Shown here piece by piece: positions 8,259 to 17,374 of a DNA stretch of 64,000 bases. Source of the DNA: Sulfobacillus thermotolerans (GTDB lineage Bacteria > Bacillota > Sulfobacillia > Sulfobacillales > Sulfobacillaceae); the NCBI GenBank assembly GCA_002951815.1, contig CP019454.1:620001-684000 (forward strand). The letters run 5' to 3'. The position numbers and the translations under genes are program-made. Position 1 is the first letter of the stretch. Each line of letters starts with the position of its first letter. The notes under the pieces were generated by a model. That model was not told where the DNA came from and did no database searches. It worked only from the letters and a program-made list of their open reading frames with translations.

Positions 8259-9134
8259 ATGGAAAAAAGGCGGTTTGGGCGGACTAACCATCAGAGTTCC
8301 GTGATCATTTTTGGTGCTGCGAGCTTATGGTCTGTGACCCAAGACGAAGCGGATGCGGCTATCCAACTCGCGTTGGATGCGGGAATCAATCATTTTGATA
8401 CGGCCGCCAGTTACGGCGTGGCCGAAGAGCGAATGCAGCCATGGATGCCAAAAATCCGCTCTTCAATTTTCCTCGCCACCAAGACCGATGGGCTGACGCG
8501 GGATGAAGCATGGCGAGAGATTGAGCAATCTTTGCGGCGCATGCAGGTGGAGTATTTAGATTTGGAACAGTTGCATGAAGTGAACTCCATGGAGAAACTA
8601 GACCAACTGTTGCGCCCAGATGGCGGTTTACAGGCCCTGATTGAAGCCAAAGAGCAAGGGTTGGTTCGCTTTATCGGTATCACCGGTCACGGACATCAAG
8701 CGCCTAGAGTGCATTGGGAAGCTTTACGACGATTTCCTTTTGACAGTGTGCTCACGCCGTATAACTTTGTCCTTTATGCTAATGCACAATATCGGCACGA
8801 TTTTGATCAATTAGTGGCAGAAGTGGAACGTCAAGATGTGGGCTTTTGCACGATTAAGGCCGTCGCTAAAGGTCCCTGGCCATCGCCTGAAGCGCAGCAC
8901 TACAATACGTGGTATGAGCCCTTTGACGACCAGGCACATATTCAGCAATGCATTAATTTTGTGCTTAGCCAGCCTGCCATTGCCGGACTGCCAAGTGCGG
9001 GCGATGTTCACTTGCTGCCCGGCATTATCCGCGCGGCGGAGCAGTATCAGCCTATGACGCACGCGGAGCAACAGGCGTTGATGGCGACAGCAGACCGCTA
9101 TGCGTCGCCATTTGGGGAATTCTCACACCCCTAA
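8259..9134 (+). CDS. Aldo/keto reductase (first of two flanking larEBC)
   Basis: A 291-residue NAD(P)H-dependent oxidoreductase of the aldo/keto reductase superfamily. The catalytic tetrad is visible: Asp and Tyr in FDTAASYG (about 48-55), Lys in LATKTD (about 73) and His in EQLHEV (about 107). The barrel is shorter at the C-terminus than classic 320-residue members, as in the YghZ/AKR-like small branch. Starts at an ATG after AAAGGAG. It opens the operon whose next genes make the nickel-pincer cofactor, so its substrate may be a sugar, polyol or hydroxy acid that is also handled by a LarA-like racemase or epimerase (inference). Confidence 0.85.
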   Translation: MEKRRFGRTNHQSSVIIFGAASLWSVTQDEADAAIQLALDAGINHFDTAASYGVAEERMQPWMPKIRSSIFLATKTDGLTRDEAWREIEQSLRRMQVEYLDLEQLHEVNSMEKLDQLLRPDGGLQALIEAKEQGLVRFIGITGHGHQAPRVHWEALRRFPFDSVLTPYNFVLYANAQYRHDFDQLVAEVERQDVGFCTIKAVAKGPWPSPEAQHYNTWYEPFDDQAHIQQCINFVLSQPAIAGLPSAGDVHLLPGIIRAAEQYQPMTHAEQQALMATADRYASPFGEFSHP

Positions 9135-9164
9135 AGAATACGGATTGTCAAGGAGGGCAGAGCT

Positions 9165-10001
9165 GTGGAGCAGGCTTGGGAAAAATACCAGAGGGTCAAA
9201 GATATGCTTGCACGTTTAGACCAGCTGGCCATCGCCTTTTCTGGGGGAGTGGATAGCAGTTTGCTTCTTTATGCTGCCGTGCAAGCGTTAGGACCCGAGC
9301 GGGTTTTGGCGGTGACCTCCGCGTCTGAGACGTACCCTGAACGGGAACGCTTGGCGGCCGAACAGGTCGCACGAGAAATCGGTGCGCCCCAGTTGGTGAT
9401 TCATACTGAGGAATTAGCTATTCCTGGTTATGCGGAGAATCCCATTAATCGGTGTTATTTTTGTAAACAAGAGTTATTTACGCAATTGGTAGCGGTTGCG
9501 CAAGAACGCGGGATTAGGCATGTGGCGTTTGGTGCGATTGCGGATGACGAAGGCGAGTTTCGCCCTGGACTGATGGCCGCTAGGGAAAAGAATGTGTTGG
9601 CGCCCTTGCAAAAGGCCCAATTGATCAAGCGCGAAGTGCGGTTTTTGGCGCATGCGTTGGGGCTGTCCAACTGGGATAAACCGTCTCTTGCCTGTTTATC
9701 ATCGCGTATTCCTTACGGACACCGGATTACACGGGAAATTCTGTCTCAAGTGGACCAAGCGGAGCTGTTCTTGTTGCAGCTCGGATTTCGTCAGGTGCGT
9801 GTGCGTCATCATGGCGATGTCGCTCGCATTGAAGTACCTCCTGAAGACCGCGTGGGCATTTTAGATTTAACCGCGCTTATCACTGAAAAGTTTCAGGCAC
9901 TGGGCTACCATCATATTGCGCTGGATCTCAACGGCTACCGTAGTGGCAGTATGAATGCAGGACTGCCGCTCGTGGTAACGGGCGCGAATGGGCAGCCATA
10001 A
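9165..10001 (+). CDS. larE: LarE, ATP-dependent sacrificial sulfur transferase
   Basis: A 278-residue PP-loop enzyme that adenylates and then thiolates the pyridinium dicarboxylate precursor of the nickel-pincer nucleotide. The PP-loop SGGVDSS is at residues 26-32. NRCYFCK lies near 95-101, and the cysteine in PSLACLSSR is residue 177, equivalent to the sacrificial Cys176 of the Lactiplantibacillus plantarum enzyme, so this should be the single-turnover cysteine-donating type rather than the 4Fe-4S type. Starts with GTG after AAGGAGGG. The larE-larB-larC order is compact. Confidence 0.92.
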   Translation: MEQAWEKYQRVKDMLARLDQLAIAFSGGVDSSLLLYAAVQALGPERVLAVTSASETYPERERLAAEQVAREIGAPQLVIHTEELAIPGYAENPINRCYFCKQELFTQLVAVAQERGIRHVAFGAIADDEGEFRPGLMAAREKNVLAPLQKAQLIKREVRFLAHALGLSNWDKPSLACLSSRIPYGHRITREILSQVDQAELFLLQLGFRQVRVRHHGDVARIEVPPEDRVGILDLTALITEKFQALGYHHIALDLNGYRSGSMNAGLPLVVTGANGQP

Positions 10002-10025
10002 GCAAAGACAAACAGCGTTTGCCAA

Positions 10026-10787
10026 GTGGAGGGGACACCAACGAATCACAAAGAATTGTTGCAAGCCGTGCAACAGGGCCAGTTGAGTGTCGAGGAAGGC
10101 TTGGACGCTCTGAAGCGGCTTAATGCGGATGACTTAGGATTTGCGCAGATTGACCATCATCGGGCTTGGCGGCAAGGATTGCCTGAAGTCGTGTATTGCG
10201 CAGGCAAAACCGTCGAACAATCGGTTGCCATTTTATTGCGGCAAGCTCAGGTCGGATCGGGACCATTGATGGGGACACGTGCACCCCGAGCGGTCTATGA
10301 CCACCTCGAAGGCCGTGGCTATGATTTTGAATATGATGACGAGGCGCATTTGGTGGTTCTGCGCCGAGGTGTTCCTGAGCCGCAAGGGCAAGTGCTTGCC
10401 GTATCGGCAGGAACGGCAGATGGACCCATCTTGCGGGAAGCCGAAGTCACAGCAGAGTTAATGGGCGCGAAGGTCGAGCGGTTAATCGATGTGGGCGTTG
10501 CGGGACTGCATCGCCTGTTAGGCCATCTAGATACCCTCTATGCCGCGCGGGTGATTATTGTTGCGGCGGGAATGGACGGAGCTTTGCCAAGTGTCATCGG
10601 AGGGCTTGTGGATGTTCCGGTCATTGCGATACCGACGAGTGTGGGATATGGTGCTAATTTTGCGGGAGTGGCACCGCTCTTAACGATGTTGAACAGTTGT
10701 GCCGCTGGGATTGGGGTCGTGAATATTGACAATGGATTTGGGGCCGGCTATCTGGCTGGACTGATTAACCGTGGGGGTTGCCCATGA
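10026..10787 (+). CDS. larB: LarB, pyridinium-3,5-biscarboxylic acid mononucleotide synthase
   Basis: About 250 residues. LarB carboxylates and hydrolyses nicotinic acid adenine dinucleotide to give the first intermediate of the nickel-pincer cofactor. The C-terminal half is the PurE/AIR-carboxylase-like fold (VLAVSAGTADGPILREA, about 120-136, and later PTSVGYGANFAG), as is standard. The start is uncertain. The GTG at 10026 gives a frame with no binding site upstream, while a GGAGGGG at 10028-10034 stands six bases before an ACG codon at 10041, after which the protein begins NHKELLQAV as LarB homologues do. A rare ACG start is therefore possible. It ends in an ATGA overlap with larC. Confidence 0.9.
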   Translation: MEGTPTNHKELLQAVQQGQLSVEEGLDALKRLNADDLGFAQIDHHRAWRQGLPEVVYCAGKTVEQSVAILLRQAQVGSGPLMGTRAPRAVYDHLEGRGYDFEYDDEAHLVVLRRGVPEPQGQVLAVSAGTADGPILREAEVTAELMGAKVERLIDVGVAGLHRLLGHLDTLYAARVIIVAAGMDGALPSVIGGLVDVPVIAIPTSVGYGANFAGVAPLLTMLNSCAAGIGVVNIDNGFGAGYLAGLINRGGCP

Positions 10788-12043
10788 ATGAGCTCTTGGC
10801 ATATTTGGAGTGCCCAGCAGGTGTCAGTGGCAACATGTTCTTGGGTGCATGGTTGGATGCTGGCGTCGCAGAAGACCGGTGGCGGGAGATGTTGGCGTCT
10901 TTGATGCTGAAAGGCGTTAGCGTCAACCGTACGGCCGTTTACCCCAAAGGGATTCAAGCTACCTTCGTGGATGTCGTGGTCGACGAGGAGGCCCCATGGT
11001 ATGAAACTCATCCGGCGCCCGAGTCCACGTTGCATCCCCACCGACATTGGGCAGAGATTGATGCCTTGCTGACACAAGCGGGGGGACTTCCGGAGATCGT
11101 AAAAACTCTGAGTCGGCGGGCATTTCGGCTGCTAGCCGAAGCTGAAGGGGCGGTGCACGGAGTACCTGCTGAAGAGGTCCACTTTCATGAAGTGGGAGCC
11201 TACGATGCGATTATCGACGTTGTGGGCGCGTTTTGTGGGTGGTATTTGGCCGGCATGCCCCGTTGCTATGTGTCTCCTATCGAAGTCGGGGGAGGGACGG
11301 TCTCTTGCGCCCACGGACGGTTGCCGGTACCGGCTCCGGCGGTAGCCCGTTTGCTGCAAGGCTTCGTAACCTACTCCTCCGGAAATTGGGGGGAGACGGT
11401 CACACCGACTGGCGCGGCGATTTTGCGTGCCCTGGTCGAACACTCGGGGAGCTTGGGAAAGCCTGTGCCTCCCATGCGGGATCAAAGAGGAGGATATGGT
11501 GCGGGTTCCCGGGAATTTCCTGTCGCCAACGTTTTTCGTATTCGTATGGGACAAGCGGTGCGCTCTCGGGATGATGCCAGCGTAGTGGAACTAAGTGCCA
11601 ATATCGACGATATGTCGCCCGAGTGGATGGGGGATATCATTGACGTATTGCTTAAACAAGGGGCTCTTGATGCGTGGGTCACGCCGGTGGTGATGAAAAA
11701 AGGACGGCCGGGCTGGATTGTATCAGCACTGACGGATCTTGCCCAAGAAGAATTTGTCACCGAGGTTATGCTGCGTCAGACCACCACACTCGGGGTGCGG
11801 CGGATGGAGCGCCAGCGCACGGTGCTGGAGCGCTCGTGGGAGGTGGTCTCGACTCCCTATGGAGCGGTCCGGATGAAAATAGCCGGCCGCCATGGTCAAA
11901 TTTGGAATGCCGCACCTGAATATGAAGACTGCAGAAGGCAGGCTCATGAAGCTGGGGTGCCACTGAAGGATGTCTATCAAGCGGCTTGGTCGGCCTTCCA
12001 ACAGCCGAAGACGGAAGACGATTTTGACGGCGGCATAGAATGA
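10784..12043 (+). CDS. larC: LarC, nickel insertion enzyme for the pincer cofactor
   Basis: A 419-residue protein that inserts nickel into the thiolated pyridinium mononucleotide. It starts with YLECPAGVSGNMFLGAWLDAG, the LarC N-terminal pattern, includes HFHEVGAYDAIIDVVGA (about 130-146) and SPIEVGGGTVSCAHG, and continues without interruption into the C-terminal half with ANIDDMSPEWMG. In L. plantarum the two halves are joined by programmed frameshifting (larC1/larC2); here they are a single frame. The ATG at 10784 overlaps the larB stop by 4 bp. No larA (lactate racemase), larD or nickel transporter is nearby. Confidence 0.92.
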   Translation: MNELLAYLECPAGVSGNMFLGAWLDAGVAEDRWREMLASLMLKGVSVNRTAVYPKGIQATFVDVVVDEEAPWYETHPAPESTLHPHRHWAEIDALLTQAGGLPEIVKTLSRRAFRLLAEAEGAVHGVPAEEVHFHEVGAYDAIIDVVGAFCGWYLAGMPRCYVSPIEVGGGTVSCAHGRLPVPAPAVARLLQGFVTYSSGNWGETVTPTGAAILRALVEHSGSLGKPVPPMRDQRGGYGAGSREFPVANVFRIRMGQAVRSRDDASVVELSANIDDMSPEWMGDIIDVLLKQGALDAWVTPVVMKKGRPGWIVSALTDLAQEEFVTEVMLRQTTTLGVRRMERQRTVLERSWEVVSTPYGAVRMKIAGRHGQIWNAAPEYEDCRRQAHEAGVPLKDVYQAAWSAFQQPKTEDDFDGGIE

Positions 12044-12064
12044 GATAGGGGGAGGCGGAGTCTG

Positions 12065-13048
12065 ATGCAATATCGGCCCTTGGGTACGACGGGACTTGAG
12101 GTCAGTGCGTTAAGTTTTGGGACATGGGCCATTGGAGGCTCATGGGGAAGCGTCGAAGATGAGCAAGCCCGAGAAGGGATTGCGCGAGCTATAGAACTTG
12201 GGGTCAATTTCTTTGACACGGCGGATGTTTACGGAAATGGGCGATCGGAACAATTATTAGGTGACATGACGCATCACATGGCGGATCGCATCGCGATTGC
12301 CACCAAATTTGGACGCTCTGGAGATTGGCAAGATCCTGCCAACTATCAAGAACCGGCGATTCGAGCCTTTTGTGAAGCGAGTTTACGGCGTTTGCAGCGG
12401 GACACGATTGATTTATATCAAATTCATTGTCCGCCGACATGGGTGATTGAGCGTGGGGACGTTTTTGCTATTTTGGACCAGCTTCAGCAAGAAGGCAAAA
12501 TTCGCGCATACGGTGTAAGCGTCGAGACTGTAGACGAGGGACTCCTGGCGCTGCAGTACCCGGGAGTCAAAGCGTTGCAGGTGATATTCAACCTGTTTCG
12601 GCAAAAGCCGTTGGATCAATTGTTTCCCCAGGCTCAGGCGCAAAACGTTGGAATCTTAGCCCGCGTCCCACTGGCTAGTGGTCTATTGACGGGCAAGTTT
12701 CGTGTGGACCATCAATTCGCCGCGGATGATCACCGAGCCTTTAATAAAAATGGCGAGTATTTTAATGTCGGAGAAACGTTTGCAGGAATTCCCTTTGAGA
12801 CCGGGGTGGCGCTTGCGCATCAGTTGCAGTGGATTGCGCAAGGGCGCGAAACGATGGCCCGAGCGGCCTTGCGCTGGGTTATTGATAGCCCAGGGGTGAC
12901 TTGCGCCATTCCGGGCTTTAAATCGGCTAAACAAGTTGAAGACAATCTAGCCGCGTTAGCGGTTCCCTCGTTTACTGAAGAGGAACGGGCACAATTGCAG
13001 CAATTTTATCAAGAGGCCGTCGCGCCTACCATTCGTGGACGGTATTAG
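12065..13048 (+). CDS. Aldo/keto reductase (second, after larC)
   Basis: A 327-residue aldo/keto reductase of the YajO/GSP69-like type. Catalytic Asp51 and Tyr56 are in FFDTADVYGNGRSEQLLG, Lys is in IATKFG (about 81) and His in YQIHCPPT (about 121). The C-terminal AIPGFKSAKQVEDNL is the NADP-binding signature of the family. It starts at ATG 21 bases after larC, preceded by AGGGGGAGGCGG, so it belongs to the same operon as the first aldo/keto reductase and larEBC. Two different reductases bracketing the cofactor genes suggest one carbohydrate pathway (inference). Confidence 0.86.
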   Translation: MQYRPLGTTGLEVSALSFGTWAIGGSWGSVEDEQAREGIARAIELGVNFFDTADVYGNGRSEQLLGDMTHHMADRIAIATKFGRSGDWQDPANYQEPAIRAFCEASLRRLQRDTIDLYQIHCPPTWVIERGDVFAILDQLQQEGKIRAYGVSVETVDEGLLALQYPGVKALQVIFNLFRQKPLDQLFPQAQAQNVGILARVPLASGLLTGKFRVDHQFAADDHRAFNKNGEYFNVGETFAGIPFETGVALAHQLQWIAQGRETMARAALRWVIDSPGVTCAIPGFKSAKQVEDNLAALAVPSFTEEERAQLQQFYQEAVAPTIRGRY

Positions 13049-13497
13049 GTCCTGGAGATAGCAAACCCTATATTGGATACGGGTTGCTGCTGGGAGAAAT
13101 GTACTGCTTGGCCCTTTTCTTAATATCATTTTTCAATGTCCGGAGATATGGTTTACGCCATATTTCCGGACGTTTTCGTTCTGACGGGCCAGGGCGGATA
13201 TTTCAGAGCCGGATGTCTTGGAGGGAATTCCTTGCCTATCGGCTGATGGTCGAACCCTTAGATAATGCAGGGAGTTCGCAGTACATCCATACTGGCCGTA
13301 GGCTGTAGTTGTGCCAATATCCGAAGTTCATGCCCGTGTGCCGATATCCAGGGTTCTCAGTCTCTTTGCCATTCGCTTTTATAAGCCGGTCTGGTTAGGC
13401 ATAGTCGGTGGGGTTTGGCCATATTGTCAATATCAAGCACATCACGATGATATGGATTCTAAACAGGCTATGGGGGCGTCTAGGGAGGATATGAGAG
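13049..13497. other. 449-bp intergenic region: terminator, repeats and probable permease promoter
   Basis: No supported gene. It holds a strong terminator (13138-13178), two imperfect direct repeats TGTGCC(A/G)ATATCC at 13310-13322 and 13337-13349 (27 bp apart, 12 of 13 identical), and a perfect palindrome ATATTG T CAATAT at 13421-13433. The palindrome overlaps the -35 of a candidate promoter TTGTCA (13424-13429)-18-TGATAT (13448-13453) that would serve the APC permease. The repeats and palindrome are candidate regulator sites. Confidence 0.45.
13138..13178 (+). terminator. Terminator of the aldo/keto reductase-larEBC operon
   Basis: GTCCGGAGATATGG (13138-13151) pairs over 14 positions, one as a G-U pair, with CCATATTTCCGGAC (13158-13171) across a 6-base loop, followed by GTTTTCGTT. 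This is a long, very stable hairpin. Confidence 0.85.
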
Positions 13498-14901
13498 ATG
13501 GGACACGGGACGAAGGTTGTGAAGCGACTACAGCAGAATAGCTTAACGACCGCCGATATTACCGCGGTATCTATGGCTAATACGGCACCTGCCATGAGCT
13601 TTTTCTTTTCCTTCGCCACGATTGCCGCGGCGGCTGGTATTGCGAGCCCTTTAGCGATTGTTGTGGCCGCTATTGTGATTCTTTTAAAAATCAATAGTTT
13701 GGTGGAGTTTACCCGGGTTACGCCGAGTACCGGATCATATATCTCCTATATTGGCAAAACATTTGGTCCCGTTGCGGGGGTAATGGCAGCATGGGCCTTG
13801 AGCTTTGGGTTCATTGTCGCGGTGGGCTTTGTCATTGCCGTTCTTGGCGGGTGGACGTCTCTGATTTTGCAGCAGTTTCTTCACGTGACTGTAGCATGGC
13901 AGTTCTTCTCGATTCTTTTTGTTTTAGTCGTGGGGTATTTGGTTTATCGCGGGGTCAAAATCTCCACAAAATGGGCGGCAGCCATGTTTGCATTTGAGTT
14001 GCTCCTCATTCTTGTCAGTATGGCGGCTATTATTGTGACCCATTGGCATCACTTGTCTTTCAGTAGCTTCAATCCCCATTATATCAAGAATGGATTAGCC
14101 GGCATGGGATTGGCATTTCCTCTTGCGGTGTTCCTGTTTATTGGTGTTGGCAATCCTGGCGCGATGGTCGAGGAAACTCAAAATCCCCGTCGAGCTGTCC
14201 CCGTGGCGATTTACACAGCGACCTTACTTGTTACCGTCATCTATGTGCTGATGGCGTGGACCACCTCCGTGGCTTTTCACAACAATGCCCAGGCCATCGC
14301 CAGTCAAAGCGTTCCATTCGTCGTGGCGGCTTCGAAAGCATTAGGGCCTTTCACGCTTTTGGTGTATCTTGCGGGCCTGACGAGTACCTTTGCCTCTCTT
14401 ATTGGTGCGACGAATGCGCAAGCACGTATGATTTTTAGTGCAGGACGTGAAGGGCTGCTGCCGTTTGAATTAGGACGGGTCAGCCGCTATGGAACTCCGG
14501 TCTCGGCTATCATTCTATACCTGGGCGTGGCATTGACGATTACGTTAATTTGGGCCCATCACGGGTCGCCGCTGACCATCGCCGGGGTGATTGCTACGCT
14601 GGGCACAATTCCTGTGGCGCTGGTTTATCTGGTGTTGAATCTGGCGGTTCCCGTTTATTATTTGCGGGAGTGCCGTTCTCAGTTCTCATGGCTTCGTCAC
14701 CTTGTTATCCCCATTGCAGGTACCCTAGCCTTAATTCTTCCTTTATGGGGTTTGATTGAGCCAGGCCAGCCCGCTCCATTTAACGAATTTCCTTGGATTG
14801 TATTGGGATTGTTGATGGTGGCCTGGGCCTATGCGCTGTGGCGCCTGCGCCACATTCCCGATTTGGCCGATCGGGTTGGGAGCATTATTGCCGATGAGTA
14901 A
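13498..14901 (+). CDS. APC-superfamily amino acid permease
   Basis: A 467-residue integral membrane protein with about 12 hydrophobic spans. The first spans carry the APC pattern (LTTADITAVSMANTAPAMS, then GSYISYIGKTFGPVAG), where the unwound helix 1 binds the amino acid backbone. GNPGAMVEETQNPRRAVPVA in the middle is the conserved loop of the family. It starts at ATG after GGGAGGATATGAG. Substrate not determinable; basic, aromatic or amine substrates are all found in relatives. It is transcribed alone, and its stop is 6 bp from the convergent DUF2079 gene. Confidence 0.87.
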   Translation: MGHGTKVVKRLQQNSLTTADITAVSMANTAPAMSFFFSFATIAAAAGIASPLAIVVAAIVILLKINSLVEFTRVTPSTGSYISYIGKTFGPVAGVMAAWALSFGFIVAVGFVIAVLGGWTSLILQQFLHVTVAWQFFSILFVLVVGYLVYRGVKISTKWAAAMFAFELLLILVSMAAIIVTHWHHLSFSSFNPHYIKNGLAGMGLAFPLAVFLFIGVGNPGAMVEETQNPRRAVPVAIYTATLLVTVIYVLMAWTTSVAFHNNAQAIASQSVPFVVAASKALGPFTLLVYLAGLTSTFASLIGATNAQARMIFSAGREGLLPFELGRVSRYGTPVSAIILYLGVALTITLIWAHHGSPLTIAGVIATLGTIPVALVYLVLNLAVPVYYLRECRSQFSWLRHLVIPIAGTLALILPLWGLIEPGQPAPFNEFPWIVLGLLMVAWAYALWRLRHIPDLADRVGSIIADE

Positions 14902-14907
14902 GAGCCC

Positions 14908-16761
14908 CTATTGACTAATCGTCAGACCGGACAGAGAAAAGTTTTGGTGTCCAGAGGTCCAAAGCGCAATAGCGAGATTCTCATGGTGGCGCACGTCGAC
15001 CGTTAAGGTGTCATGGGACATGCCTGACATGATATCAGCGACATAACGGCCGGCTATAATCTTGCCCAAAACGACGGACTGCGTAGGTCTAGGGCTATGG
15101 ACAGTGACGGCAATATGGTACAGTCCTGGAGTAAATGCGACGGCGATGGGGGCGAAAATCATGCCGCGTGTCCTTTGGGAAACCTGCAGGCTTTGCGTGT
15201 TCCAATTTAAATGGCCGAGTAGAATCTTCTGAGTCCAAATAGGAATGTCCCATGACGGTGTCCGTGGCTGCCATCCTGCGGCGAACGGTGCCTGTGGCGG
15301 GATGCGGAAATGGCGCATTCCAGAGACAATAAACAAGGGTCCTTGATGGAACGACACGTGGTAGCCTGAGTGCAGGGCGTGAGCTAAAACGTCCGCTAAA
15401 TAAGGCGTGGTGGGCTGGGCGGCAACAATATCTGTGGTGACATGGTTGGAACCGGCTTCATGCCAAAGCTCGGGTAAGGTGCCTGTGGCTAGACCTAATG
15501 CGACTTGCCGGTCAACACCTAGCAAATCATAGCGATACAGCCAAGGGCCGAGTCGGTTTTGAGTCCATATCACACTGTTTCGTGACAGGTGGCGGTTGGC
15601 TTGCTGGGTGGCGGTCCATGTGCGCGGATGCGTGACCGACAGAAGGGGCAGGATGTTGACGCTTAAGAAGCTGGTTTCTAAGATCATGGTGGTGAGACTT
15701 ATGCCAAAAAGGAGACGGGATCGACGGTTTTTGAATCGCTCAAGAGCTTCGATTAAGGCCAGAAAAAGCCAGCCCGCAAGTATCACTTGATATTGAGACG
15801 TGAGGTACCGTTGATTAGGGAATAACGAGAGCGCATTGAGAAAAAGCAAGGAGAGCATGGCTGGTGTGGAGGCTGCCCCCAAGAGTGACAAGCCCAGTAC
15901 AGGGCCTAAAATCCAAATAAAGTAGGACTCTTCATGAGATAAATGGTGCGCAACAAGGGAAAAGTGAGTGACAATGCCAGCCAACATGCCTATGTATCCA
16001 TGGCCGAGATAGGCGTATAGGTGTTTATTATGTTGCGTCATGCCGCCGTCAAAATACTGAGGAATAATCCAATCCATTTCGACGAAGAAGAATAGAAGGC
16101 TGCCGCCTAAAGTGATCAGGCCGTCGCGAATACGGTGTTGCCAGAGTATCAAGCCAAAACCGAACGCACCAATAGAGATGATGGCCACATTCTTGGATAG
16201 CGCTGCACATAGAAAAAGGATAGAGGAAAGAATTTTCGATTCGGCCTGATAGGCGACATAAGCCCAAATTAAAAACGGTAGCGCAATGAAATCGGGATGA
16301 AAGTCAAACTGACTGCCGCCAATAATGGCTGGATATAAAAGAAAAGCCATCGAGACAACTGCTGCCTGCCATTCCGACAAGCCATGGAGCCGTGCTGCTC
16401 GGTAAATTCCCCAAGCACTTATTGCGGTTGCCGTACTTTGTAAAGCAAACAAAAAGACGGCCCCCCCCAGAAAACGGAAGCCATAGGCGATGGGATAAAT
16501 CCATAGAAATCCATCGATCGATACCGCGGGCGCTTGAAAGACACTCGAAAAAGCCCACCAATTGCCATGCGAGATATTCCACATTTCTTGCTCAAAGGCA
16601 CCTAAATCCATGGTCGTGGCTTCCATATTATAAAATTTATGAACCGACACGATGAGTTGAAACGAGACAAACAAACACGTGACCACGATGGTCGTAACCT
16701 GCGGCCATGACCAACGCGTTTGTGTTCGGGTGCCGGGGAAAGTGTTGAATGCAGGTATCAC
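14908..16761 (-). CDS. DUF2079 family polytopic membrane protein
   Basis: A 617-residue membrane protein. After a first span it has METATTMDLGAFEQEMWN-like sequence, then GGSQFDFHPDFIALPFLIWA, the two hallmarks of DUF2079 (DLGxFxQ and FHP). Such proteins resemble GT-C glycosyltransferases or PMT mannosyltransferases and probably act on lipid-linked sugars at the outer face of the membrane; no reaction is proven. About 10-11 spans are followed by a soluble beta-rich tail of about 200 residues. I place the start at the GTG at 16761, six bases after AGGAGG; the frame extends eight codons further to a TTG at 16785, but that codon precedes the binding site, which would then be translated. Confidence 0.8.
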   Translation of the reverse strand: MIPAFNTFPGTRTQTRWSWPQVTTIVVTCLFVSFQLIVSVHKFYNMEATTMDLGAFEQEMWNISHGNWWAFSSVFQAPAVSIDGFLWIYPIAYGFRFLGGAVFLFALQSTATAISAWGIYRAARLHGLSEWQAAVVSMAFLLYPAIIGGSQFDFHPDFIALPFLIWAYVAYQAESKILSSILFLCAALSKNVAIISIGAFGFGLILWQHRIRDGLITLGGSLLFFFVEMDWIIPQYFDGGMTQHNKHLYAYLGHGYIGMLAGIVTHFSLVAHHLSHEESYFIWILGPVLGLSLLGAASTPAMLSLLFLNALSLFPNQRYLTSQYQVILAGWLFLALIEALERFKNRRSRLLFGISLTTMILETSFLSVNILPLLSVTHPRTWTATQQANRHLSRNSVIWTQNRLGPWLYRYDLLGVDRQVALGLATGTLPELWHEAGSNHVTTDIVAAQPTTPYLADVLAHALHSGYHVSFHQGPLFIVSGMRHFRIPPQAPFAAGWQPRTPSWDIPIWTQKILLGHLNWNTQSLQVSQRTRGMIFAPIAVAFTPGLYHIAVTVHSPRPTQSVVLGKIIAGRYVADIMSGMSHDTLTVDVRHHENLAIALWTSGHQNFSLSGLTISQ

Positions 16762-17374
16762 AAAGGGCCTCCTATAGATTTTCAAATTGTATTAAGTCGG
16801 GTCATATATGCTCATGTTGCTTTCGTCAAAAGATCGTTAAATTCCTGCCTAATTTTGGCGTTTTTAGGAAATTGATGGGGATCTAGGGATGATGTTCCAA
16901 TCCGGTAGCTTCCCCTATGGGCAAAGATGTTGACAATTTGGCTTGACGAAAACGCTGCAAAGAAGGTGGGATGACGTTCGTTTCCCTTCTCATACAGGTC
17001 CGGTGTGCACGGATACCGATTCATGACGATGGGCATGGACTCATCGAATCGGCGAGTGATTTAGCAAGTTCCACGAAAGGATGAACCGGAACGCCAAGAG
17101 GCTGTTATGTCTTCTCCTAAAATGCGGTCGATTTGAGAAGTTTTTGTGAAAAGGCACAGATATGAGAGACATTGAAGGGTCTGTCAGATGGTACTCTAGA
17201 GGGGTAAGGAAGAGTTTTCCTCTGTTTTTGTCTTCGTTTTTTGATTACATGTCTTGATGGTTTCTGCGTTACTGGGAAGGGCTATCATGGTGTTTCCTAA
17301 CGGTATTTCGAAGCGGTTCTTCGGTAATGGGGTAGCCAAAGGGGACAACACATGACAGTAAGGGGGTCGACAAC
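16762..17374. other. 613-bp intergenic region, no confident gene
   Basis: Between the divergent DUF2079 and NCS1 genes. A 74-codon minus-strand frame (16812-17036) lacks a ribosome binding site and I cannot relate it to a family; it may be a remnant. A short CGAAG-CGGTT-CTTCG hairpin lies just upstream of the NCS1 gene. I could not find a convincing promoter with both boxes. Confidence 0.4.

Noticed and set aside
16812-17036. 74-codon minus-strand frame between the DUF2079 and NCS1 genes
   Set aside because: No ribosome binding site, no recognised family, and it sits in an A/T-rich intergenic stretch; at most a remnant.
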